Of a stretch of DNA of 64,000 bases, positions 36,918 through 44,654 are shown piece after piece. Positions within the stretch are counted from its first letter, which is position 1; the number at the start of each line of letters is the position of its first letter. The DNA comes from Hymenobacter sp. YC55 (lineage in GTDB: Bacteria; Bacteroidota; Bacteroidia; Cytophagales; Hymenobacteraceae): assembly GCF_029433095.1 (NCBI RefSeq), contig NZ_JARNTX010000001.1, positions 434,001-498,000 on the forward strand, read 5' to 3'. The position numbers and the translations under genes were made by a program. Under the pieces are notes generated by a model, which was given only the letters and a program-made list of their open reading frames with translations, was not told where the DNA came from and did not search any database.

Positions 36918-38012
36918 TTAAGCATAAACTCGTTTGAGTTTGCTTTTCAAGCCCAGGAGTGTTCCAAATGATTTCGACCAGAGCGGCCGATATTTCTCTA
37001 GAAATACGCCAATAATAGCGGAGGCTATTAAAACGACAATTAGGTTTTGCCACATGTGTGCAATGTTATTTCTTTCATAACCCAAAATAACACGCGATAA
37101 TATTAATAGCGGGTTATGAAGTACATAAATAGGGAACGTAAGGTCTGCAACCTTGCGGAAGGATGCCACCCAATTTCTAGAAGGCACTACGTGTTTGCTT
37201 AAAGGCAAAAACCAGAGCGCAACCGCAAAAAACAAACCGTTCACCCAATCAGTAACAAACTGGTTGGCAAAGAAAAGCGGCGGGGTGCCTATCGGGCGCG
37301 GAAAAATGGGCACGTAGACTACAGTAGCCACCGTTACGCACACGGCAAGGAATACGAAAATCCACGATTTGGCGGGGCTAATATTGAGCTTAGGTAGCCG
37401 GTAGGCAGCAAAGCCAGCCAGCCAAATGGGCATCATCAGCAATATTTTAGGCCCGGCAATAAAGCACGCAAGCAATAGAAAAGCAGTTGATTTCCAGCCC
37501 GTAGTACGAAAGAACCACAGGCCAAAAATTATATAGTACCAGAATTCATAGCTAAGCGACCAAAGCGGCGAATTCATAGGTGGCGCCGCCGAAAAAAACC
37601 AGATTTCATTTAAGAAACTACCAGACAATATATAGCGGGGTAATGAGGAACCCCTAGAATACATAGCATGTAAGTCGGAGTTGGTATAGCGGACAATAAT
37701 TTCCGTGACACCAGTAATGAGCAGGGCAGGCAAAACCACCGAATACAGCCGGCTTAGTCGAGCTTGCGCGTATTGCAAGCTACCCCGATTGTTGATCGTA
37801 GTGGTGTAGGCAATAACGTAGCCTGAGAGAACAAAAAACACCACAACCGCTGCGTGCGATATATTGAATAGCGGCGTGGTAGTGCTGTCCTTCTCAGGAA
37901 ACCACATGATATAGGCGTGAAAAACTGCTACAATTAGGGCAGCAGATAATCGTAGGGTATCGAGAAATAAACTCGAATTCGTGCTGATTAAACGAGGTGT
38001 TGATTTATCCAT
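36918..38012 (-). CDS. OafA/YrhL-type acyltransferase (acyltransferase family 3)
   Basis: This 364-residue integral membrane protein has about 10 transmembrane helices and belongs to the acyltransferase-3 family, which O-acylates cell-surface sugars or lipids. Family markers are the N-terminal LDTLRLSAALIVAVFHAY, with the catalytic-type His, then FFVLSGYVIAY and SPLWSLSYEFWYY. Length is typical for the membrane domain alone, without a C-terminal SGNH domain. Its codons are A+T-richer than those of genes outside this segment. It has no operon partner. The substrate is probably a polysaccharide but cannot be read. Confidence 0.88.
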   Translation of the reverse strand: MDKSTPRLISTNSSLFLDTLRLSAALIVAVFHAYIMWFPEKDSTTTPLFNISHAAVVVFFVLSGYVIAYTTTINNRGSLQYAQARLSRLYSVVLPALLITGVTEIIVRYTNSDLHAMYSRGSSLPRYILSGSFLNEIWFFSAAPPMNSPLWSLSYEFWYYIIFGLWFFRTTGWKSTAFLLLACFIAGPKILLMMPIWLAGFAAYRLPKLNISPAKSWIFVFLAVCVTVATVVYVPIFPRPIGTPPLFFANQFVTDWVNGLFFAVALWFLPLSKHVVPSRNWVASFRKVADLTFPIYVLHNPLLILSRVILGYERNNIAHMWQNLIVVLIASAIIGVFLEKYRPLWSKSFGTLLGLKSKLKRVYA

Positions 38013-39189
38013 GGCGCCCCTGCTAATTATAGTACTCTACCTCATAAATCATCGGTGTTTAGGATGATAGTGTTGAGCTAAAGCAATTACATTATTTCAC
38101 TTCGTTAGATGCAAAATTATAAAGAAATAATTTAACGCGTCCTTGATACGTGCTCATGGGGACATTTAGCGCAGAGCTTAAGCTAAAAAATCATTCACAT
38201 GATAATTAGACTATTCCGTCAATACGGTTTACTGCAGATTAAGATTTGATGTCGAGAAGATTCAAGCCATATTATTAGATGTAGTTTCTCTTGAGCTTTG
38301 CATCTGTGTACCGATATGTAACGCACTGATGGGAGTTAATTGGTGTTTTCAGCCGTTGGCACAAAAGATTTGCTGACGCGTGTGGGATTAGGTGCGCATT
38401 TGCTTGGGTCTCAACTGCCGAGCTTCTTGACAGCCATTCTACTACTAGCTGCAGGCATAACTTTCCTAAGGATACACTTATCTATCTTGTGAAGAGCCAT
38501 ATCTGTGCTAGCTGAAAAACTACAGCACTGAGGTTGGTGTAGATAATCTGAGGTATGGTGGAGTAGGCCAGGCCTAAAGCAGGCTAGCTGTTAAGGCGTA
38601 TGGGCTAAATGGTATACGCAGGTGCTGCGGAAGATGCCACTCTCCTTTTGCCGTTCAGACACAAGCGCCGAGCTGCTGGACTTGTCTAGCTACTTATACC
38701 AAGGACAGTACCTATTATTTCTTAGTGTTTTTGGCAACTTCAACTTACAATTGCTTACTAGGTGCAGGGTAAGTGGAAGCTTTGAGTGCACAAACCTAGA
38801 TTTGCAAAGTCCGGAGTAAGGTAGGCTTGCCTACCTTCTTTTGCATGGGCGTAAATAGGCTTGTGAGCCAGCAGCTTTCTACAGATTAACTACTTAGAGA
38901 AGGACGTGCTTCCCTGCCAACGCTCGGAGTATAAGGCTGTCGGTAGTTCATCATTGCATCTTCATCTTCGGACTACTTTATTTCCAAGTTGAACTCATGG
39001 TAAGACAGTAAGCTCAACTTCAATCAGATAGACAGGGTTGGCATTGTAGAAATTAACCTAAATTTGCGGGCCCTAACGAATAAGCCTAGTTGATAAATAG
39101 TATAAGTGCTGCTAATTAGCGTGCGATATAAATTTAATTCATATTTATTTTCAATTGGCTTTTCAACTTCTTCAGTAAAATAAAAAACC
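38013..39189. other. 1.2-kb gene-poor, A+T-rich region
   Basis: No intact gene is visible. Only short frames occur, and none resembles a known family except a possible decayed transposase piece around 38334-38508. The right end should contain the promoter of the cmoA-like gene; the last 60 bp before its ATG are A+T-rich with no Shine-Dalgarno sequence, as is usual in Bacteroidota. Confidence 0.6.
38334..38508 (+). pseudogene. Possible decayed IS5-like transposase fragment
   Basis: In one frame this stretch reads WELIGVFSRWHKRFAD, and about 20 codons later TAELLDSHSTTS. These resemble the RF/RW segment and the DDE 'DS(Q/T)S' segment of IS5-group transposases in Bacteroidota. The frame is closed on both sides, the pieces are too close together, and no terminal repeats were found. 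This is a tentative eye match only. Confidence 0.22.
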
Positions 39190-39936
39190 ATGTTAGAAAA
39201 CTCTGAAAAAAATACTGATGAAGTATTTAAGGAGGAAATAAAGAAAGCATCTGATTTTAAATTCAGTGCGAAGGTTGCCGGTGTCTTCGATGACATGGTT
39301 AACCGTTCTGTTCCTTATTATGGTGAAATCCAAAGAATGATTTCTGAGCTGGCCGGCGACCATGCGCAAGAAGGCACCAATGTGTATGACCTTGGCTGCT
39401 CGACCGGCACTACCATGATTGGAATGGACGTTTCGGTGCCTTCTGATATCAAATTTATTGGTATCGATGATGCTGCCGAAATGCTGGAAAAGTGTGATGT
39501 GAAGTTGAAAGAGGCCGGTATGGTAAGGCCATATGAGCTGCAGGTGGCCGACTTACATCAAGGAGCACAAATACATAATGCTTCGGTGGTAGTATTGTGC
39601 CTTACGCTGCAATTTATTCGGCCTATTCACCGTGAAAGATTGTTGAAATCAATCATTGATGGTATGGTGCCGAATGGCGTATTAATATTGGTTGAGAAAA
39701 TACTAACGGAAGACAGTGTCTTCAACCGAGATTATATAAAGTACTATTACAATTATAAGCGCCGCAACCACTACAGCGAGATGGAAATATCTCAAAAAAG
39801 AGAGGCCCTAGAAAATGTTCTGATTCCTTATAAGCTCAGCGAAAACATTCATATGCTGCGGGAAGCTGGGTTTGGCTCCTGTGAGGTCTTCTTCAAGTGG
39901 TATAATTTCTCGGGCCTCATCGCAATAAAAAAGTAA
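39190..39936 (+). CDS. CmoA-like carboxy-S-adenosyl-L-methionine synthase
   Basis: This 248-residue class I methyltransferase-fold protein matches CmoA, which converts SAM and prephenate to carboxy-SAM. Matching segments are FDDMVNRSVPYYGEI (33-47), the SAM loop VYDLGCSTGTT (65-75), VVVLCLTLQFI (133-143) and HYSEMEISQKREALENV (194-210). Arg204 corresponds to E. coli Arg199, which binds the added carboxylate, so the product is predicted to be carboxy-SAM. In Proteobacteria the partner is the tRNA enzyme CmoB; no CmoB is present here. Instead its TAA is followed at once by the ATG of a membrane methyltransferase-like gene. CmoA is uncommon in Bacteroidota to my knowledge, and the A+T-rich context suggests transfer. 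Confidence 0.85.
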   Translation: MLENSEKNTDEVFKEEIKKASDFKFSAKVAGVFDDMVNRSVPYYGEIQRMISELAGDHAQEGTNVYDLGCSTGTTMIGMDVSVPSDIKFIGIDDAAEMLEKCDVKLKEAGMVRPYELQVADLHQGAQIHNASVVVLCLTLQFIRPIHRERLLKSIIDGMVPNGVLILVEKILTEDSVFNRDYIKYYYNYKRRNHYSEMEISQKREALENVLIPYKLSENIHMLREAGFGSCEVFFKWYNFSGLIAIKK

Positions 39937-40662
39937 ATGATTTCAATTGGTAATTTTTTCTTTAAGTACAGAAATCAGCTCTTTATTTTTCTGTATGCAG
40001 CATTGTTTATTCCTTCGCCACCACTGTTTACACCCGAAGTATTCGGCGAGCATTACTACGTTTGGCCAATCACCATTGGGCTTATAGTAACTGTGACGGG
40101 GCAGCTTATTCGGGGTGCATCCATTGGGCTGGTTTATATTGTGCGCGGTGGTAAAGACAAGAAGGTGTATGCCGAAGATTTGGTGACGCAGGGCATGTTC
40201 AACCACTGCCGAAACCCGCTGTATGTTGGCAACATCCTGATGCTGGTAGGGGTAGGTATTCTGTGCAACTCCCTTATTTATATGACGGTTTTTATTCCGT
40301 TGTTTTTATTTATCTATCAGGCCATTGTATTAGCAGAAGAGAAATTCTTGCGCGGCAAGTTTGGCGCTCAGTTCGATGCCTACTGCTCGCGGGTTAATCG
40401 GTGGTTGATAAACCCAGTAGGTTTAGGTGACACGTTCAGCAGCCACGATTTCAGTGCCAGCCGTTGGATTTTAAAAGAATACAACACGCAATTTGTATGG
40501 CTGGTGGGTATTACACTCATTCTATTGGTGCATTATCCACAGCTTACGCATTCTGATGAGAGCCTGCGAAATACGCTGTTAGGCGTAAGTTTAGGTGCCT
40601 TGACATTCCTTTATCTGCTGGTCAAATACCTGAAAAAGTCAGGTAAGTGGGCAGCAGAGTAA
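39937..40662 (+). CDS. ICMT/PEMT-like integral membrane methyltransferase
   Basis: This 241-residue protein has about six transmembrane segments and the isoprenylcysteine/phospholipid methyltransferase signature: LVTQGMFNHCRNPLYVGN (82-99), then EEKFLRGKFGAQFDAYC (134-150). These residues bind the SAM cofactor and face the membrane. The family methylates lipids, quinone precursors or prenylated substrates. It begins on the base after the CmoA-like stop, so the two are almost certainly co-translated. This raises the possibility that it uses carboxy-SAM and carboxymethylates a membrane substrate. That role is inference; ordinary methyl transfer remains possible. About 85 C-terminal residues hold two extra helices. 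Confidence 0.8.
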   Translation: MISIGNFFFKYRNQLFIFLYAALFIPSPPLFTPEVFGEHYYVWPITIGLIVTVTGQLIRGASIGLVYIVRGGKDKKVYAEDLVTQGMFNHCRNPLYVGNILMLVGVGILCNSLIYMTVFIPLFLFIYQAIVLAEEKFLRGKFGAQFDAYCSRVNRWLINPVGLGDTFSSHDFSASRWILKEYNTQFVWLVGITLILLVHYPQLTHSDESLRNTLLGVSLGALTFLYLLVKYLKKSGKWAAE

Positions 40663-40679
40663 GCTGCTAAGCTGATACC

Positions 40680-40711
40680 AAAAAGGCGGCCCCACAAGGC
40701 CGCCTTTTTTT
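40680..40711 (+). terminator. Terminator of the cmoA-like/ICMT-like unit
   Basis: The stem AAAAAGGCGGCC / GGCCGCCTTTTTTT lies 17 bp after the ICMT-like stop and also faces the convergent gene that ends at 40763. Confidence 0.88.
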
Positions 40712-40762
40712 AGGTCTACTGCCTATTAAACTGCAGAAGGCCGAGAGGCTAGCTGCCCTAGA

Positions 40763-42289
40763 TTATTCAGTTGGTGCAGCCGCCGAATCGGTAGCTGCAG
40801 GAATATTTTCTTGCTCCTGGCGGAGGGTATCGGGGTTTTCCTCTGTGTTTGTTTCAACTGGGGCGGCAATGGGTTCAGTTGTTACGCCCTCTTCGCTAGC
40901 CGCAGAATCGTCAACCAGTGGTGCAGCTTCCGGGTCAAGCGAATTGAGTGGTTCTGTTGTGTCGCTTTCTTGGTCTGTCGTTTCGTCCTGGGCGGGCGTA
41001 GCAACCGATGAATACCGAGGGGCCTCTTTGGGCTTGTCGCTGCCCCAAGGCACTTGCGTCAAGCCCCAAACCCCAAACCCGAGCCCAACTACAGCCGCGC
41101 CAACCAAGGCTACGCGTGGCCACTTCAATTGGGATGTAGGCCGCTGAAATAAATTGGTGGAAGCAGGCCGGGATGCAGGTCGCTTTAAAGCTGGATTGGC
41201 AGCTACCGCGGGGGCGGAGGGTGTGGTCGGGTGGGTCTGAAATTGCTCGATGAGTTGCCCGAGTTGCTGAATGCGGGCGTCTAGTTCCTGATTGCGCACG
41301 GCAGCTTCGGCGCGGGAAACGCGAATAGCTTCTTCCAGCGCCTCTTTCTCGCGCGTTTCGGCGGCAAGTCGGGCTTCTAGCGCGGCAGAATTGGGGGCTG
41401 GTGCTTGCGCTAATTGCGCCCGTAATCTGGTAATGCTGGCTTCGCGCTCAAGTTCGCGGGCTTCCATTTCCTGGCGTTGCTGGCTGAGCTCAAGCCGGAC
41501 CTGCTGGCGCAATTGTTCGAGGTGTTGTTTTTCCTCGCTGCTGGCGGCTACTGTGGCGGCTGCCGACCCATACGGCGCGTCGTGGGGCACATCTTCAGCG
41601 CCCAACCAGCGCCAGAGCTGACGCGCTTTCTGTTCCCAATAGCCTTCGTCCACAGAATCAGCGGGCTCGTCGCCGCCATAATCGACGGCTACGGAAGGTT
41701 CAGGGTGTTCGGCGGCTAGGTCTTGCGCCCAGTCCGTTAGTTCGGCGTTGCTTAGCTGAATTTCGGGGTGGGCCAGCTGGCGCAGTCGGCGCACCAGCTG
41801 GTTTGTGTCCTGTAGCAACTGAAAACTATCGGCGCCGGGCTGCGTGTGCAAATACTGCTCGACCCCTGGCCCAAATGTGACGGGTGCTGAAAACAATGCC
41901 AAGCCCGTAATCAGCTCCGGGGCTACGGTTCCTGCTCCTAGCTGCGAAACCAGCCAGTCAGCCAAGGATTCTTTCAACCGCCGAAACTGGCTGAACGGAT
42001 TGGTAGCTCCATTCGGCATGCGCAAGGCTTGCCCCCCAAGCTGCCAGGTGCTAGGTGCTGAGGAAGAAATATCCAGTAGACCTCCACCTGCTACGAATAG
42101 CAGTACCGTAACGCTGTGCGGACGGACAAGCACGGCATCATATACTTCGCCACCTTCTTCTACCGCGAAGTTGCCCAGCAACAACGACACAGGCGCAGCA
42201 GGCTCTGCTTCCAACGCTGCTTGCACAGCCTCAAACTGGGCCTGGCGAACTGGGTCGGTGAACGGAGGAAACAGAAACGTGTGCAGCAT
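40763..42289 (-). CDS. NERD-like protein with coiled coil and one membrane helix
   Basis: This 508-residue protein has an N-terminal region of about 130 residues that resembles the nuclease-related (NERD) domain: GGEVYDAVLVRPHSVTVLLF, then NPFSQFRRLKESLADWLV. The E-x-K active-site pair of real NERD nucleases is not visible. A long Gln/Glu/Arg-rich coiled coil follows (about residues 255-360). Next come a transmembrane helix (WPRVALVGAAVVGLGFGVWGL, about 390-410) and an acidic Thr/Glu-rich C-terminal tail. The start at ATG 42289 gives a NERD-like beginning. Function is unknown; it is likely a membrane-anchored scaffold. Confidence 0.6.
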   Translation of the reverse strand: MLHTFLFPPFTDPVRQAQFEAVQAALEAEPAAPVSLLLGNFAVEEGGEVYDAVLVRPHSVTVLLFVAGGGLLDISSSAPSTWQLGGQALRMPNGATNPFSQFRRLKESLADWLVSQLGAGTVAPELITGLALFSAPVTFGPGVEQYLHTQPGADSFQLLQDTNQLVRRLRQLAHPEIQLSNAELTDWAQDLAAEHPEPSVAVDYGGDEPADSVDEGYWEQKARQLWRWLGAEDVPHDAPYGSAAATVAASSEEKQHLEQLRQQVRLELSQQRQEMEARELEREASITRLRAQLAQAPAPNSAALEARLAAETREKEALEEAIRVSRAEAAVRNQELDARIQQLGQLIEQFQTHPTTPSAPAVAANPALKRPASRPASTNLFQRPTSQLKWPRVALVGAAVVGLGFGVWGLTQVPWGSDKPKEAPRYSSVATPAQDETTDQESDTTEPLNSLDPEAAPLVDDSAASEEGVTTEPIAAPVETNTEENPDTLRQEQENIPAATDSAAAPTE

Positions 42290-42836
42290 GGCGAGTGCGA
42301 ATAAGGGAAAGCAAGTGGCTATAGGGTAAACGCTGCTAAATGTAGAAAGTATGGCAGCGCTTCTATATAGAAACAGCGCCACAAGAAAAAGCTAGGCGCT
42401 GCGAGGGTTGTTTTTCAGAACGATCCTGCTTTAGTGGTTGGTTCCGATGAACTCCAGTAAGGTGAAAACTCAACTGCAAACGGTTAACCGATCCATTCCG
42501 TTATGTACTTTAACCGCGTCAACGCTACAGTTTTAGGCCTAAGGAAGTAGCAAAAGTGGAAATGAGCTATACCCGTCGAATACTTCGGCTCGATACCTTC
42601 GGCACGAGTAGCATTTCCCTTCTGCCAACTTCCTGCTAGAAGGAGGGAAGCGCAAAATCGGTACTAGCCGCAAGGCCTATTACGTATTTTTCACCCCGAC
42701 GGGAGAGCCTCACGAACGTAAGCTACCAAACTGAAACAACTCCAGTTGTTGCCACTCAACAAGACGCGGATTTGTGCTTGTGTTGTCTTACACTGGAATT
42801 ATTCGATCCAGAAATCCACCTAACTCTCTTGTCATC
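42290..42836. other. Intergenic region with two short open frames
   Basis: These 547 bp lie between divergent genes. A 25-codon frame starts at ATG 42562 (MSYTRRILRLDTFG) and an overlapping frame without a start ends RKAYYVFFTPTGEPHERKLPN at about 42733. They could be one broken small gene or chance. A palindrome GGTTAACC lies near 42482. Confidence 0.35.
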
Positions 42837-43097
42837 ATGCCGCTTCACGAAGTGTTAGACAAAAAACTCAGCAAAATCTACGAGCCTAAGTCTCGTATCG
42901 ATGATGTTTTCAAGGGCTACGATATCACTTTCCTAACCAACGAGCATGGGGAACCAGTGACTTTGTTTTTTGGGAAGCGCCGCCCCGACGGCACGATTGT
43001 CGGCGAACGGTTTACGCGTACCATCAAGCGGGTGCCCGGCAGCATGGAAGTGAAATCCAGCCACTGGGACAACCAAGGCAAGATTATGGGCCGATAA
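42837..43097 (+). CDS. Conserved-looking small protein of unknown function
   Basis: This 86-residue soluble protein starts at ATG (MPLHEVLDKKLS). Its centre is a set of beta strands (YDITFLTNEHGEPVTLFFGK, then GTIVGERFTRTIKR), and it ends HWDNQGKIMGR. The frame has normal local codon use and is followed by a strong terminator, which supports it being a gene. I do not recognise the family. It could be a small nucleic-acid-binding or regulatory protein because of its basic charge, but this is a guess. Confidence 0.65.
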   Translation: MPLHEVLDKKLSKIYEPKSRIDDVFKGYDITFLTNEHGEPVTLFFGKRRPDGTIVGERFTRTIKRVPGSMEVKSSHWDNQGKIMGR

Positions 43098-43129
43098 GCA
43101 ACGCTGCTATTAACTCCTGTCTCGCTCAT

Positions 43130-43163
43130 AAAAAAGCCCGCATCTTAAAAGATGCGGGCTTTT
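43130..43163. terminator. Bidirectional terminator between the small gene and the serpin gene
   Basis: The stem AAAAGCCCGCATCTT / AAGATGCGGGCTTTT with A- and T-runs lies between two convergent genes. Confidence 0.9.
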
Positions 43164-43214
43164 GCCTTTAGCAGCAGAGCGACTTATACGTTTCCAGGCT
43201 TAATAGGGCTTGCG

Positions 43215-44459
43215 CTAAGGAGCCATCAACTGGCCGATAAATAGAATAGCGTTAGACGATTTCTCGCGGATCAGGAACACGAAGGGCCGGTCGGCGATGA
43301 TGGCTTGTGGGATTGAAGTCGTGACAAGGCCTACTGACGTTGCGGCGGCTGCCTCGGTGCCTTCCTCGTTCACGTCGAGGTAAGATTTGTGCTTCACCTC
43401 ACTGATTGCAAACTGCTGATTGGAAGCTTGCACCATCTGGCTGAAGTTAGCTTGATTGCTGAACGCTATTCCCATCCCGAGTTGGGTAAGCGCTTGTTTC
43501 AACTCCTTCTCATACTCCATCTTAAACTTTGGTAGGCGCAGTTCCAGGCTGCTGGTGTGGGCATTGGTGAGCCAAGTGCTAAGATTGGCACTGTTCAGTT
43601 CTGGCGTGATGTCTGCTATCGTTTTGGAGGGAGCAGGTAGCACTAGCGTCATGCTGAATTGTTTGTTGCCGTACGGTAGGTCCAGCACTTGCTTGGTAAC
43701 GTCGGCGTAATAGGAGTACTGGCCGTTTTTCAGGGTCATGAAATCCGTTGAAACGTTGCTGCCATCTTCTTTGCGGAAATCGGCGCGCCGGGTGAGCTGC
43801 TTGTCGAACTGGTAGGTCCAAGTGCCTTTGAAGTAAATGGCATTCACCAGATACATGACGTCGTCGGCCTTAATGTTGTCTACAATGCTTTTAATCTTGT
43901 CATTAGTCTTGCTCTTCACCCAGTTATTGATGGCGTCTTTGGAGCTGGCCGAATTGAAATCCAGGCTCTTCACGGTAGCCCCGAAGTAGTTCTCGTTCTT
44001 CTGCGCAAAAGGTGCCTGGAGCTTGTACTGCTGATTGTACCAGATGGAATTGGCCGTTGAGAACGTTACGGTCTTGTCGATGTTGGTCAGCAGCTCCGAC
44101 AGCATCTTGAAAGACTCGTTGATTTCGGAGTCGGTCTGCGGGGCGAAGCCTAACGTTTCCTTAATGGCTTGCTTGGTGGTACCATCGGCCCCGTTGTAGG
44201 TCATGGTAATAGCCGACGAGATACTCAGCGGTGAGATAAACAGGTTGCTGGCGGCATCACTGGCCCGGAGCGTCGAGAAGGTGCGGAAAGCAAAGTCATT
44301 GGAGCTACCCACAGTTTTCACTTCTGCCGCCGTCAGTGGCCGCAGATTCGGGGTGTTGTCGGTGTTGTCGGGCGTTACGGAGTCTTTCTGGCAAGCAGAA
44401 AGCAGTAAAGCGGCTCCGGCCACTCCCAGCCAGGTAGCTCTGGTAATTATCTGTTGCAT
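43215..44459 (-). CDS. Serpin-family protease inhibitor, lipoprotein
   Basis: This 414-residue protein has a lipoprotein signal (lipobox LLSAC, Cys near residue 23) and a full serpin fold of about 370 residues. The C-terminal ADRPFVFLIREKSSNAILFIG is the family signature. The hinge of the reactive-centre loop, NEEGTEAAAATS, has the small residues of inhibitory serpins. Aligning the hinge with human alpha-1-antitrypsin puts the scissile bond between Thr and Ser in LVTTSIP. It probably traps a serine protease at the cell surface. It is transcribed alone, divergent from the ABC gene. Confidence 0.93.
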   Translation of the reverse strand: MQQIITRATWLGVAGAALLLSACQKDSVTPDNTDNTPNLRPLTAAEVKTVGSSNDFAFRTFSTLRASDAASNLFISPLSISSAITMTYNGADGTTKQAIKETLGFAPQTDSEINESFKMLSELLTNIDKTVTFSTANSIWYNQQYKLQAPFAQKNENYFGATVKSLDFNSASSKDAINNWVKSKTNDKIKSIVDNIKADDVMYLVNAIYFKGTWTYQFDKQLTRRADFRKEDGSNVSTDFMTLKNGQYSYYADVTKQVLDLPYGNKQFSMTLVLPAPSKTIADITPELNSANLSTWLTNAHTSSLELRLPKFKMEYEKELKQALTQLGMGIAFSNQANFSQMVQASNQQFAISEVKHKSYLDVNEEGTEAAAATSVGLVTTSIPQAIIADRPFVFLIREKSSNAILFIGQLMAP

Positions 44460-44654
44460 TGTGGAGAGGTAAGGGTAGATGGATACTTGCTGATACTTGT
44501 TGGGAACAGGGCCTAGGTGTGGTCAACCCACTGAGAAGAGCCACGGCCTTGAATAGAGGTTGCATCCCCCGGATTTCTAGTTCTTTCTGGTTGGTTTCCC
44601 TGCCAAAACGGCAACTCTTGCACTCCGGTCCGAAGGTTGCCGTAAACCAAGCTT

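Noticed and set aside
38622..38819. 65-codon plus-strand frame in the gene-poor region
   Set aside because: No recognisable family, start context or partner; composition looks random.
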